DNA of 64,000 bases from assembly GCA_021107945.1 (NCBI GenBank), contig JAIORV010000187.1:36237-100236 (forward strand), given 5' to 3'. Below the pieces are notes generated by a model. That model was not told the origin of the DNA, searched no databases, and worked only from the letters and a program-made list of their open reading frames with translations. Every line of letters starts with the position of its first letter. Within the stretch, counting starts at the first letter, position 1. The DNA is from Vulcanimicrobiota bacterium (lineage in GTDB: Bacteria; Vulcanimicrobiota; JAJTBE01). The position numbers and the translations under genes were made by a program. This document shows, in pieces, positions 8,673 through 17,854 of the stretch.

Positions 8673-9083
8673 AATAACTCCGCCTTTCAAACAAGGAAAA
8701 ATTTGGGATTAGAAACCTAATTAAAAATACACTCTCCCAAGTAATATTATACCTTTTTATTTGAGTCATGTTTGTTAAAGTTTCGTTAACGTTTTGTAAA
8801 AAGATGGATTCCGGGTGATTTTCAAGGAATTTCTATATATTTAGATAAGTAATAAAGTGCGATATATTGTCAAGAACGGGCTTTTATTTGACTCCGATAT
8901 TAATCAGCGAAGGATCTCCGAAAAACGAATCGTCCACGCTGTCATCCTGAGCGGAATATGATCTTTATCTTTCCTGAATAAGCCCTGGCAAGAACGGGTT
9001 TTGCATACCTCCGAAGTATTAATCAGCGAAGGATCTCTACCCCTGCGAACTTTGCGGTAAATAATTACTTTTCATCAAAAAAC
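8673..9083. other. AT-rich intergenic region with a MITE-like repeat
   Basis: Divergent-promoter region between the GH13 gene (minus) and the MFS gene (plus). The first 200 bases are AT-rich, and 8900-9039 is a dispersed repeat. The MFS gene has no recognisable ribosome binding site, so its expression signals may lie in the repeat-derived DNA ending near 9067. Confidence 0.5.
8900..9039. repeat. Dispersed GTCATCCTGAGCG / AGCGAAGGATCTC element
   Basis: Contains GTCATCCTGAGCGGAATA, AGCCCTGGCAAGAACGGG and two copies of ATTAATCAGCGAAGGATCTC. The same pieces build longer elements at 14976-15192 and 43591-43879. Confidence 0.6.
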
Positions 9084-10358
9084 ATGCCAGACAACAGAAA
9101 CACTCATAAAAACAGCAATATAGAAATACATCAAAATCCTTACCCGGAATGGTATAGGTTTGTTATTGAGGTAATTCTGTTTCTCACATATGTCGTGTTT
9201 GGAATGACATTTGCCGCGGCAGGAAGCTTTCTTAAAGATATTATGAAAGAGCTTTCGCTCACATTGAGCCAGGCAAGTTTCTTGAATACAAGCGTGACAT
9301 TTGCCAAAGTATTCGGACCCACGCTGGCGGCATTCATCGCGGCAAAACTGGGACTGAAGAAAGCTTTCCTCCTTGCCTCCACACTGATATGCCTGGGAAT
9401 ATTCGCTCCCCTCGCCCCCGATTACCCGATGCTTTTGCTTGCCCGGTTCGGAATGGGGATTGGTGGAGCACTTGTTATTGTCTATTTCACACCAATAACT
9501 ATGCAATGGTTCTCCAAAGAAGAGAGGATTTTTGTAAACGGGATAAACTTTGTCTCCATCAGCGTCGGTATGATGCTGGGCTTTTTCATTACGGATCCTT
9601 TGATTAATGCACTGGGGGGATCCTGGAAAAAAGCTCTCATCATATATAGCTCCATCAGCATATTCCTTGCCATAATGTGGCTTATTTTCGGAAAAGAAAA
9701 AGACGGAAAGAATATACCTGCCCAAAAAACGGGAAATCCGTCGTGTATTTCAGGTTATATAGATGCGCTAAAAGATAAGAATACATGGAAGATCACATTT
9801 GCATATGCGGGGACTCTCTGCCATTATATGACATTCATTACATATTTTCCGACTTTCTACAAGAACTCACCGTTTTTTGCAACGGACTCATGGGTCTTAA
9901 AAGCTCCGGCCATCGTGATGTTATCGGGGATACCCGCGGTGCTTACAGGAATAATGTTATTGAAAATGTTCAAATTAAGAATTCCCATAATCAGGCTTGC
10001 AGGCTGTATTCTTGTGCCTGCGGCGATGGGGATGTTTCTATTCAAGGGTGAAGCTTCTATCCTTATATGTGCCGTACTCACAGGGTTCGGCATGTTCTTA
10101 TGGCGGTCTCCCTTTTTCACAATACCCCAGGAACTGCCCGGCGCTACCCCGGAGAAAGCCGGTTATATGATGAGCATATTCTGGGCTGTGTCATACACTG
10201 CGGCGACCATAGCGGTATGGTCTGTGGGGAGACTCACGGAGATAACGGGGACTTTCATCCCCGGGTTTATCCTTGTTTCAATCCTTGCAGGATCATTACT
10301 GGTAGGATCGTTTATAATTCCGGAGACAGGCCAAAGTAGGATTAAAAAAAATAGCTAA
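9084..10358 (+). CDS. MFS transporter (CynX/NimT-like)
   Basis: 424 residues with about 12 hydrophobic segments starting near residue 26 and a central polar loop near 210-235, the usual major facilitator layout. A short hydrophilic N-terminus (about 25 residues) is cytoplasmic. The pattern (FGMTFAAAGSFLKDIMKELSL near the first loop, ARFGMGIGGALV in the fourth helix) resembles the cyanate/nitroimidazole-type drug and anion transporter branch. Substrate cannot be inferred, and no co-directional partner gene gives a hint. No Shine-Dalgarno precedes the ATG, but no internal start would keep the first helix. Confidence 0.8.
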   Translation: MPDNRNTHKNSNIEIHQNPYPEWYRFVIEVILFLTYVVFGMTFAAAGSFLKDIMKELSLTLSQASFLNTSVTFAKVFGPTLAAFIAAKLGLKKAFLLASTLICLGIFAPLAPDYPMLLLARFGMGIGGALVIVYFTPITMQWFSKEERIFVNGINFVSISVGMMLGFFITDPLINALGGSWKKALIIYSSISIFLAIMWLIFGKEKDGKNIPAQKTGNPSCISGYIDALKDKNTWKITFAYAGTLCHYMTFITYFPTFYKNSPFFATDSWVLKAPAIVMLSGIPAVLTGIMLLKMFKLRIPIIRLAGCILVPAAMGMFLFKGEASILICAVLTGFGMFLWRSPFFTIPQELPGATPEKAGYMMSIFWAVSYTAATIAVWSVGRLTEITGTFIPGFILVSILAGSLLVGSFIIPETGQSRIKKNS

Positions 10359-10404
10359 GGGATTGGGGCTTGATATTTGGTTATATATATGATACCATTA
10401 ATTT

Positions 10405-10653
10405 GTGAACATTAAAAAGTTCTATAAAAAAATTGAAGGCAATCCTTATAATGTAAGGTTCAAAGAATTAAGAACATTCCTTGATAAGATTGGTTTCAAG
10501 GCAAGGCGTTCGGGAAAGGGATCAAGCCATATTATTTACAAGATGGACGGCGTAAAGGGTATTTTAAACATTCAGGAAGATAAGAATAGAGAGGCAAAAT
10601 ATTACCAGGTCCAACAAGTGGTTAATTTTATCAAAAAGAATAATCTGATATAA
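10405..10653 (+). CDS. hicA: HicA toxin (mRNA interferase)
   Basis: 82 residues with the HicA double-stranded-RNA-binding-like fold: a VRFKELRTFLDKIGF helix and then RRSGKGSSH, where the GSSH histidine is the catalytic position, followed by an IIYK strand and a C-terminal helix (VVNFIKK). HicA cleaves mRNA; HicB neutralises it and represses the operon. An N-terminal extension of about 15 residues precedes the core. The start is GTG at 10405 with no clear ribosome binding site. HicB follows 13 bases after the stop. Confidence 0.88.
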   Translation: MNIKKFYKKIEGNPYNVRFKELRTFLDKIGFKARRSGKGSSHIIYKMDGVKGILNIQEDKNREAKYYQVQQVVNFIKKNNLI

Positions 10654-10666
10654 GGTGGTATTAAAT

Positions 10667-11017
10667 ATGTTTTATAATCTGGAAGATTATACTCTTAAAA
10701 TATTTCCTGGCGAAGATGGAAAGGGATATATAGCAACTACTTTTGAGATGCCAGCTATTTCAGGTTTCGGGGATACAATTGAGGATGCTATGAAGGAGTT
10801 CAGAGAAGCGTTTAGCCTTGCAAGAGAAGTTCTTGAGGAAGATAACGAAGACATGCCGGAACCGCTCAGTAAGAAAAGATACAGTGGGCAATTCACCATT
10901 CGAATCCCAAAGGATCTGCATTATCGTCTTGCTGAAGCTGCATCAAATCAACAGATAAGCGTTAATCAACTGATAAATTATTTACTATCGAAAAGTGTCG
11001 GAGAATTATGCGCTTGA
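10667..11017 (+). CDS. hicB: HicB antitoxin with ribbon-helix-helix domain
   Basis: 116 residues. The N-terminal half is the partial RNase H-like HicB fold (GKGYIATTFEMPAISGFGD and a helix EDAMKEFREAFSLA), and the C-terminal half is a ribbon-helix-helix DNA-binding domain (SGQFTIRIPKDLHYRLAEAA, then SVNQLINYLL). It binds and inhibits HicA and should autorepress the pair. I chose the ATG at 10667 because AAGGTGG (10652-10658) is correctly placed for it; a GTG four codons earlier overlaps that site. Confidence 0.88.
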   Translation: MFYNLEDYTLKIFPGEDGKGYIATTFEMPAISGFGDTIEDAMKEFREAFSLAREVLEEDNEDMPEPLSKKRYSGQFTIRIPKDLHYRLAEAASNQQISVNQLINYLLSKSVGELCA

Positions 11018-11068
11018 TAATTTATTGAATTGATATAAGCATTTCTATCGCTTGATACCATTTTGCAT

Positions 11069-11839
11069 TCAAATTTTGACGCCATCTTCGAACAGCTTTC
11101 TTGTCAGCTCCAGATCCTCAGGATTGTCAACATTAAAACCCGCCTCGGCGTATTTTGTCTCGATTCCCTTGCCTGAACATTTCATTATTGTATATATTTG
11201 GCCCTCTATCTCTTTTATGGTAAGTTTCCCCAAAATAAGTTTTATCAGGAAACCAAATCCCAGGAGCGATGCAAGTCCGAATGGATTTTTCCTATTATCG
11301 GAAAGCTTGTTAAAAAAAGCTTCGCACGAATCTATTATCTCCGGGTTCATGAGAAACAATCCTGTTCCGCAAAATGTCCCGTCTTTTAATTTAACATATG
11401 TATGTCTTAAATCCGGATATTTCTTTTCCGAGTTTTTCTTTGAAAGGTATGCGTATGTAATATCCACCCGCACTCCGACGCTTCTTGTAATGAAGTCTTC
11501 AATCACATTGGAATTGATCATAGGCAAATCACATGGAAGCACGAGAACCCGCTTTGGCTTTGGTTCAAGGGCTTTAACGCCCAATTTAAGCGATGTGGCG
11601 ATTGAATCTCCCCCGTTGACAATTAAATCAACTTTATTCTTAATGTCCGCCGGGACATGCTCCGGATCTGCAACCAGGACCACTCTGTCGATCTGCTCAA
11701 CCTGGCGAACGGCATCTATGGAATATTCAACCATTATTTTATTGTCGATTTTTATAAATGCTTTGCCACGGGATTTGCAATATTTCTTCAGGGATTTATC
11801 TACTCCACCCCCGGCAAGTATTATTGCATCAATTTTCAT
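11069..11839 (-). CDS. MobA-like nucleotidyltransferase domain protein
   Basis: 256 residues. The N-terminus IILAGGG and a KAFIKI segment give the signature of NTP-transferase (MobA/IspD/GlmU-type) Rossmann folds; PCDLPMI near residue 103 is the metal-binding aspartate motif. The C-terminal part (GFNVDNPEDL) is typical of MobA-like proteins. It likely joins a nucleotide to a phosphorylated acceptor. It follows ispE by about 20 bases on the same strand, which raises the possibility of an IspD-like role, but the sequence is closer to generic MobA-like enzymes than to IspD. GGATAGGA precedes the ATG. Confidence 0.75.
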   Translation of the reverse strand: MKIDAIILAGGGVDKSLKKYCKSRGKAFIKIDNKIMVEYSIDAVRQVEQIDRVVLVADPEHVPADIKNKVDLIVNGGDSIATSLKLGVKALEPKPKRVLVLPCDLPMINSNVIEDFITRSVGVRVDITYAYLSKKNSEKKYPDLRHTYVKLKDGTFCGTGLFLMNPEIIDSCEAFFNKLSDNRKNPFGLASLLGFGFLIKLILGKLTIKEIEGQIYTIMKCSGKGIETKYAEAGFNVDNPEDLELTRKLFEDGVKI

Positions 11840-11859
11840 TCCTATCCAACACTCCGATT

Positions 11860-12738
11860 TTAAATGGTTGTTGCCCTGACAACCCTCCCCAGTTTCATTA
11901 GGTTATTCAAAACATCATCACTTAAATTCATATTCTCAAATATCCCAAATACGGCGGAACCACTGCCGGTCATGAGCGCGCCAAGGGCACCGGATCTCAT
12001 AAGTCTATTCTTTATGGCCTGGATAGGAGAGTGTTTCTTTATTATCAAAGCTTCAAAATCATTAAACAGGTTCCCCGCCATTCCCATGAGATTCCTTCCA
12101 TAAAGGGACTTCATGAAACTGTCAAGTCCGCTTCCCCTTGAAAAGTAGCCTCCCTCGTCCCATTCCATGTAAGCATCGGCAGTGGAGACTTTGAAAGTCG
12201 GGCAGACAAGTATGATGGGAAATTTTGGTCTCATGCCCCTGCTGATATATGTAATTTTATCTCCTTTTCCTTTCCCGATCGCAAGTCCTCCCCTGAGGAA
12301 AAACGGTACATCCGCCCCTATCTGAGCGGCATAATTCTGAAGCTCCAACTCGGTAAGGTTTAATTTCCAGAGCCTGTTCAAACCCTTGAGTGTGCAAGCG
12401 GCATCACTGCTTCCACCGCCAAGCCCCGCTCCTATGGGAATATTCTTTCTAAGGAATATCTTTGCGCCCTTGTTGACATTTTTCATTCTCGCGACCAGAC
12501 TTGCAGATTTGAAAACAAGGTTTGCCAGGGGATCCTGGAGTTCATCTGAGTCGGTCAGAACTTCAATATCTCTGTTTGTCTCCTGAAAATAGAGGTGATC
12601 ATAAAAAGATATAGTTTGATAGACGGTATTAATCTCATGATAACCGTCCTCTCGTCGTTCAAGTACCTCAAGCACATAATTGATTTTTGCGGGAGCTTGC
12701 ATATTAAATTGAAAATTGTCCGGGTTTATGGTTTTCAT
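11860..12738 (-). CDS. ispE: 4-diphosphocytidyl-2-C-methyl-D-erythritol kinase
   Basis: About 292 residues of GHMP-kinase fold. It opens QAPAKINYVLEVLERREDGYHE, with the lysine and histidine of IspE, then the phosphate loop PIGAGLGGGSSDAA and ADVPFF; the C-terminal MTGSGSAVFGIF glycine motif is present. It phosphorylates CDP-methylerythritol in the MEP isoprenoid pathway. A longer frame reaches 12837, but those extra residues are translated repeat sequence; GGAAGG sits 5-8 bases before two adjacent ATGs (12741, 12738), fixing the start there. ispH, also of this pathway, lies at 18.7 kb. Confidence 0.93.
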   Translation of the reverse strand: MKTINPDNFQFNMQAPAKINYVLEVLERREDGYHEINTVYQTISFYDHLYFQETNRDIEVLTDSDELQDPLANLVFKSASLVARMKNVNKGAKIFLRKNIPIGAGLGGGSSDAACTLKGLNRLWKLNLTELELQNYAAQIGADVPFFLRGGLAIGKGKGDKITYISRGMRPKFPIILVCPTFKVSTADAYMEWDEGGYFSRGSGLDSFMKSLYGRNLMGMAGNLFNDFEALIIKKHSPIQAIKNRLMRSGALGALMTGSGSAVFGIFENMNLSDDVLNNLMKLGRVVRATTI

Positions 12739-12873
12739 CATACCTGCCTTCCAGACTGGAGGCGAGAAATGAGAAGCGGGAGGCGGGATCCAACCTCTGA
12801 TCTCTGACCTGAGACTATCGAATAAGTGATTTTTCACCGCGGAGTTCGCAGAGGATAATCGAAGTCCGTTTAT

Positions 12874-12897
12874 CGGGATGGGGACATCCCTCCTACA
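12874..12897 (+). repeat. CGGGAT-GGGGA-CATCCC-TCCTACA hairpin repeat, copy 3
   Basis: The compensating change GGGAT/ATCCC keeps the stem of the other copies. Confidence 0.75.
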
Positions 12898-12922
12898 GAT
12901 CCGGCCTCTGGCCTCCGATCTC

Positions 12923-12958
12923 CATTATCCATTATCCATTATCCATTATCCGTTATTC
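12923..12958 (+). repeat. CATTATC heptamer tandem overlapping a gene end
   Basis: Four perfect CATTATC units (12923-12950) and a degenerate fifth. The stop codon of the minus-strand DUF3857 gene (12946-12948) lies inside the array. Confidence 0.8.
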
Positions 12959-14931
12959 ATAATCCTTCTTGCTTCGGGCTTTCCGCCGGATTTCTTTTCC
13001 TTCATTAAAAGGATTACTTCCCTGGAATTTTTTCCGGCTGCATCGTAAAGCCGTTTCAAATCCACGTAATGTTTTGCAGGGACATAGTATTTTTCAAGTT
13101 TGAAAACATATGAATACTCTATCTTATTACCTTCCTGCTTACACTTGATATCAAGGGAGCCTGCCCAGTTCTTCAGGCTGACTTCTTTGGGAAGGGACAC
13201 AACTTTAACATCATCAGGAAGTGTAAGAGTTAATGATTTTTTCTCCATTCCCAGGCTACCGAGAAGCACCGGGAATTTCCTTTCCGACGACTCTTGCTGA
13301 ATAAATGTCATCTTCCTGCTTGCCGGAATAAGGGGAAGATTAACAATCCAGTAGTTGCCGGATACAACGGGATAATCCTGCGCCATAAATGCAATTTCAA
13401 TTTCGATCCTGTCTTTATCGTCATTCTTGTTAAAATCAACACTCAGAAGTTTCGCCTCTTCGCTCATTGTCTGGATAAGTCTTCCAAAAACAGCATTTTT
13501 CTGGACGGACGTCCGCATCATTATCAGGAGTCCTTCCCATAGCGCCCTCTTTGTCCCTGTTTCATAAAGTGTCATTTTTACGCCGAGTGCTCCATCGGAT
13601 GAAAGCTCGGCCCTGGAGGTCATCTCCTCGACATTTTTTTCAGGAGCGCTGATGGATGTCAAGGCAAGGCCCATTCCGCCGGGCTTCAGAACAAGTATTC
13701 CCCTGCCCTGCTCACCGGGATAAAGCGACATCGATTTGCTCATGGGATGGTTTGCATTGAGATACTTCCATTTTCCATCAATCTTCACCGCCGCCATAAT
13801 AGTGCCAAACTGATATGGAATGGCAATCTGGGGGAGGACCTTCCCGTGCTTCTGATTGCTCATAATTGCAGGATAGGCGTCAAACCCCGCCGCCCTTAAC
13901 ATTGATATGAAAAGCAGTTGGGCATCATTTGAGCTCATTACTTTTGCCTCAAGCAATTTATCGGACATAAAAACAGTATAATGATCTGAGTCAAATCCCA
14001 GGTTCATCGTTCTTTTTTTCCTGATAAAATCAGCGAGGACAAGGATAATATCGTTTTTATCGGTTACTCCGCGGGTTAGTTCTTTCACCTTCTCCTTCAC
14101 CTTTACTCCGGGCTGTAATTCAACCTCCATTGCCTTGTAGAGCACATCTGACATTGTCTTCCAGTTGGGGAAAGTGGAGACCATAACAGAGGATATCCGG
14201 TCCCTGAGAGGTGGCGCCGCAGGCTCGTTCTCCACGCTTTTCATGTCCTTCAACTGCCATTTATAGCTCTTACCGCCTTTTATACGTGAAACTTTCGGAG
14301 ACGCCTTTCCTTTGTCCATCCCGGGAGTAAAGTAATGTATCTTCACCCCTTTTTTAAAGATTTTTACAACAAATTGGGTGTCAAGAATGGGTATCTCATC
14401 CCTGGTGAATGAAAGAGCCCAATAATAATTGCTGATCCAGGGCTTTTTATTATAAGTTAAAAATTTGAATTCAATAATATCTCCCTCTTTTGCCTCAGCA
14501 AAATCAAGAGTGGTGATTCCCATGTCTTTATAAAGGGGCATTCTTTCCTTAAAAGGAAAACTCTTTGTAATTTGCTTCTTTTTGTCAAGCTCCTTTACAG
14601 TGCCGTCCGGTTTGATTATCCTTGCAATCTCAACCTTGACCACCTGATCGGGCTTCAGAAACGGTCTTGAAATCCTGTGATATTTTCTGAAGGACTCCTT
14701 TTTCAATAATTTGATTACTTCATGCTCAGTAAGAGTTACGGAGGAGTCCTTGTTGTAATCGGAGCCGATGTAATCATATAAAATGATCGCATTTGCATCG
14801 GGGAATTTCTCCTTACCCGGTGAGTCTTTCCATTTCTCGATTTTCTCCGAATAAGATACACAAGTCAGGAGAAGAGAAAATGCAATTGTAAGTATTATCA
14901 CAGATGATAATATTTTTGACTTTATTCTCAT
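12946..14931 (-). CDS. Secreted DUF3857/transglutaminase-like protein, cysteine missing
   Basis: 661 residues. A Sec signal (basic MRIKSK, hydrophobic 9-26) puts it outside the cytoplasm. Residues about 40-260 follow the DUF3857 beta-rich pattern (a YDY strand, AKEGDIIEF..L, NYYWALSFTRDEIPI) and about 290-420 the transglutaminase-like fold. The helix that normally carries the catalytic cysteine (G-x-C-x-D) reads VMSSNDAQLLFISMLRAAGF, so serine replaces cysteine and catalysis is unlikely. DUF3857 proteins are often encoded near envelope assembly genes, but their function is not settled. GAGGTG precedes the ATG at good spacing. The last residues are encoded by a heptamer tandem repeat. Confidence 0.75.
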   Translation of the reverse strand: MRIKSKILSSVIILTIAFSLLLTCVSYSEKIEKWKDSPGKEKFPDANAIILYDYIGSDYNKDSSVTLTEHEVIKLLKKESFRKYHRISRPFLKPDQVVKVEIARIIKPDGTVKELDKKKQITKSFPFKERMPLYKDMGITTLDFAEAKEGDIIEFKFLTYNKKPWISNYYWALSFTRDEIPILDTQFVVKIFKKGVKIHYFTPGMDKGKASPKVSRIKGGKSYKWQLKDMKSVENEPAAPPLRDRISSVMVSTFPNWKTMSDVLYKAMEVELQPGVKVKEKVKELTRGVTDKNDIILVLADFIRKKRTMNLGFDSDHYTVFMSDKLLEAKVMSSNDAQLLFISMLRAAGFDAYPAIMSNQKHGKVLPQIAIPYQFGTIMAAVKIDGKWKYLNANHPMSKSMSLYPGEQGRGILVLKPGGMGLALTSISAPEKNVEEMTSRAELSSDGALGVKMTLYETGTKRALWEGLLIMMRTSVQKNAVFGRLIQTMSEEAKLLSVDFNKNDDKDRIEIEIAFMAQDYPVVSGNYWIVNLPLIPASRKMTFIQQESSERKFPVLLGSLGMEKKSLTLTLPDDVKVVSLPKEVSLKNWAGSLDIKCKQEGNKIEYSYVFKLEKYYVPAKHYVDLKRLYDAAGKNSREVILLMKEKKSGGKPEARRIMNNG

Positions 14932-15351
14932 ATGTACACCTCGTTTGCCAGAATTGAATCAGGAGTAACGCAATTGTCATTCTGAGCGTTACAAGAAAGA
15001 ATAACTTAACTCCAATGACTTTCTCAAAGACGGAATATTCTTGATGTTCGTTATTCACATAGCGAAGAATCTCCTTATGCCTTGGATTGGTTTGACGAGA
15101 TCCTTCGCTGTGGAAGACATCGGAGATAAGTAAAATCCGTCCTTGCCAAGGTTATTCAGGAAAGGTAAAGATCATATTCCACTCAGGATGACAGTTTTAC
15201 GCATTTCTTTCCTGTAAATGCGTAAGTCCAATTAAAAAATATATAAAGTGGTCATTATGCAAAACCGGAATCAGAGCAAGCTTTTTATAACGAATATATA
15301 ACTATTTCCAATTTAAATAACGATTAATAATATCCTGTAAGAATTCCGTTT
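14932..15351. other. Intergenic region dominated by a MITE-like element
   Basis: Mostly the element at 14976-15192; the rest (15193-15351) is AT-rich with no gene. It separates the DUF3857 gene from the end of the LarA/OppF pair. Confidence 0.5.
14976..15192. repeat. MITE-like element with GTCATTCTGAG / CTCAGGATGAC ends
   Basis: About 217 bases with imperfect terminal inverted repeats (GTCATTCTGAGCG and CACTCAGGATGAC). The interior has GATCCTTCGCTG and CTTGCCAAGGTTATTCAGGA, shared with 43591-43879 and partly with 8900-9039. It has no coding capacity. Confidence 0.65.
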
Positions 15352-16329
15352 TCAGTCCAAAATATTATGACAAGCCACAAATCTCCCTTCGATTTTTTCC
15401 TCAATTGGAGGCATCGATTTTTTACATATTGCGGTTGAATTCTCACAACGTGGACAGAAAGGGCATCCCGGTGGGATATTAAGAGGATCCGGCGGTTCCC
15501 CGGGTATTACACCCAATTCACGTTTTGCACTCACATCGGGAACCGACTCCAGTAATCCCCCCGTATATGGATGGAGAGGCTTCTTGAAAATTGAGTCAGT
15601 TGGGCCGATTTCAACTATTCTTCCAAAATACATTACAGCGACTCGCCGGGAAATATTCCTGACAACTGCAAGATCATGACTGATGAAGAGGCAGGAAAAA
15701 CCTATTTTTTCTCTCAAGTCTTCCAGCATATTTATAATCTGCGCCTGAATTGACACATCCAGCGCAGAGACAGGCTCATCGGCGACAATAAATGAAGGTG
15801 AAAGTGAAAGCGAGCGAGCTATAAGAACCCTCTGTCGCTGGCCGCCACTCAACTGGTGAGGGAAACGATTGAGAAAGGTTGAATTCAGCCCCACCTCTTC
15901 TAATCTCTTTACCGTTTCCTCTTTCAGCTTTGATTTTGGCACGATATTATGAATCCTCAGAGGCTCGGATACTATCTCGCAAATTGACATACGAGGATTC
16001 AGCGAGGAGAGCGGATCCTGGAAAATTATCTGAATTTTTCTCCTCAGCTTTCTCAGGGACTCTCCCTTAATATTCTGTATCTCATTTCCCTCAAAGATAA
16101 TTTTGCCGCTGTCGGGTTGGATAAGCCTTGCTATAATTCTTCCCATTGTAGTCTTTCCACATCCTGATTCACCCACGAGCCCGAATGTCTCGCCTTTCAT
16201 GATATGGAAGCTGACATTATCAACAGCCCTAATCACTCCATGCTTCCTTGCAAAAAAATAACCCGTTTGAACGGGAAATTCTTTAACAAGATTATTAACT
16301 CTTAGTATGCAATCATTATTTACTATCAT
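15352..16329 (-). CDS. Oligopeptide/dipeptide ABC transporter ATP-binding protein (OppF/DppF-like)
   Basis: 325 residues. Walker A GESGCGKTT (about 53-61), signature LSGGQRQRV, Walker B FIVADEP with the following SALD, and a C-terminal extension with CPFCPRC, the oligopeptide-type (oligo_HPY) tail seen in OppD/OppF. It would power uptake of peptides, nickel-chelates or similar solutes by a binding-protein-dependent permease. No permease, binding protein or OppD partner lies next to it. It begins 3 bases after the LarA-family stop and has no separate ribosome binding site, so translation is probably coupled to that gene. Confidence 0.9.
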   Translation of the reverse strand: MIVNNDCILRVNNLVKEFPVQTGYFFARKHGVIRAVDNVSFHIMKGETFGLVGESGCGKTTMGRIIARLIQPDSGKIIFEGNEIQNIKGESLRKLRRKIQIIFQDPLSSLNPRMSICEIVSEPLRIHNIVPKSKLKEETVKRLEEVGLNSTFLNRFPHQLSGGQRQRVLIARSLSLSPSFIVADEPVSALDVSIQAQIINMLEDLREKIGFSCLFISHDLAVVRNISRRVAVMYFGRIVEIGPTDSIFKKPLHPYTGGLLESVPDVSAKRELGVIPGEPPDPLNIPPGCPFCPRCENSTAICKKSMPPIEEKIEGRFVACHNILD

Positions 16330-16332
16330 CAG

Positions 16333-17607
16333 TTAACTTTTCAATTTCAATAATTTCTTGCTTCCGTCTTTCATAATAACAGCCCGGATATCCCTGTTGA
16401 ACATATCGAACGGGATGAGACTCTGTGCGAGGAAGCCCATATTTAGAAGCTCTTTATTCGGAATGCTTGAGCCGAATATATTAATTTTATTTTTCATCAT
16501 TGCTTGTGCCACCATGAAAGCCCTTTGCTCTCCCGGCTTTGTCTGTTTTCCCGACATCGAAAGCAGGATTGCCGCCGGGTTGGGGAATTTCAGCATTTTC
16601 TCTTTGAATCTCATCTCTCCGACTCCCTTACCGATACCTTCCGGGCAACTGCATATAAGATTGATAATGCCATCTCTTTTCATGACAGGATTGTCGGAAA
16701 GCGCTTGGTATGTGGCGGGTCTGGTTGCCTGATACAGGTTAATATCCTTGGGGTACGGCACTCCCAGGAAAGCAATATCGAAACCTTTATCCACCTCATA
16801 TTCAAAAATCTCTCTTGCTTTGACCACCATATTATCAAAAACCGTTCTTGGTTTTCCGGCATCAATTTCGAGAATCTTTCCATCTTCGTTTACTATAACA
16901 TTAATGGAGAAATCAAATGGAACAGGTTCCACTATCTCCCAGAGTGTATCCTGGAACAGGTTTCCATTCACATTACCGGGAATAGCGCCCGACTTTTCAA
17001 GGAAATTCGCCGAGTGGGTAAATTGAATGGTCTCCTCGCCTGCACAACCCACGGCTATGGTCTTTGCGCCCCCGGAATATCCGGCATATTGATGAAGATC
17101 TGTCACGCCCACATTTATTATATGATCCACCATCGTAAGAACCATATTTAAAACAATCGGTGCGCCGGAGCTTGTTTTTCCCAGTTCCCTGAGTTGGTAG
17201 CTATCGCGGCTGTTATGGTTGAGTATTCGAAAATTTGAGCTGGCATAATAACCATATTTTGTTTTCATTTCTTCCAGGGTCACATCCCTGTGACTGCCCG
17301 TACCGATAATAATCGTAATATTCTGCCTTGCAATTCCTGCTTTCTCAAGCTCCACCAAAAGGGGCGGCAAGAGAATGAAATCGGGTGAGTTACGGGAGAT
17401 ATCCGTCACACATATTGCAATTTGCTCACTTGGCTTTACCAACTTCGATAGTGGAGGAGAATCCGTCGGATTCCTCAGTAATGTTTTTATATCATTTTCC
17501 GGGTTGGTAAGTGGAGCTTTGTTCACCATTGGTATTTCTACGTTATCCCACTTACCGGGGATATCCAGCGTAGCGAGTTTTTTTCCATGAAAGACTTCGT
17601 ATTTCAA
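16333..17607 (-). CDS. LarA-family (nickel-pincer racemase/epimerase) protein
   Basis: 424 residues from a TTG start preceded by GGGGGAG; a longer frame to 17691 adds unconserved residues. The pattern (VTDISRNSP, LLPPLLVELEKAGI, IGTGSHR, YSGGAKTIAVGCAG, THS) is that of lactate racemase LarA (DUF2088). H106, H172, K182 and H198 line up with H108, H174, K184 and H200 of the Lactobacillus enzyme at a constant offset of two, so cofactor attachment and catalytic residues are kept. The cofactor-building genes larB, larC and larE are not in the window. The substrate may be lactate or another 2-hydroxyacid. It is coupled to the OppF-like ATPase. Confidence 0.85.
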   Translation of the reverse strand: MKYEVFHGKKLATLDIPGKWDNVEIPMVNKAPLTNPENDIKTLLRNPTDSPPLSKLVKPSEQIAICVTDISRNSPDFILLPPLLVELEKAGIARQNITIIIGTGSHRDVTLEEMKTKYGYYASSNFRILNHNSRDSYQLRELGKTSSGAPIVLNMVLTMVDHIINVGVTDLHQYAGYSGGAKTIAVGCAGEETIQFTHSANFLEKSGAIPGNVNGNLFQDTLWEIVEPVPFDFSINVIVNEDGKILEIDAGKPRTVFDNMVVKAREIFEYEVDKGFDIAFLGVPYPKDINLYQATRPATYQALSDNPVMKRDGIINLICSCPEGIGKGVGEMRFKEKMLKFPNPAAILLSMSGKQTKPGEQRAFMVAQAMMKNKINIFGSSIPNKELLNMGFLAQSLIPFDMFNRDIRAVIMKDGSKKLLKLKS

Positions 17608-17854
17608 ATGTCTCCCCCCATTTTTTTTGCTAAGTAATTGACACTTATAACTTAGTAATAAACTGTGAAAAATCCTGCTATAAGTTTGCATTCCTTGTAT
17701 TTGATCCGACCTTTTCCATCCCGTATTACTTCATTTCATATCGGAGTTGGTAAAGTTTGATTTTTTTTCGAATTCAAGAATCAACCATCCGAGAATCTTG
17801 ACATTTGAATTATTATGATATAATCTAAAAAAACTGATGGAGTTGTAATATTTC

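Noticed and set aside
14976..15192. Possible insertion sequence.
   Set aside because: It has inverted ends but no transposase frame, so it is at most a non-autonomous element.
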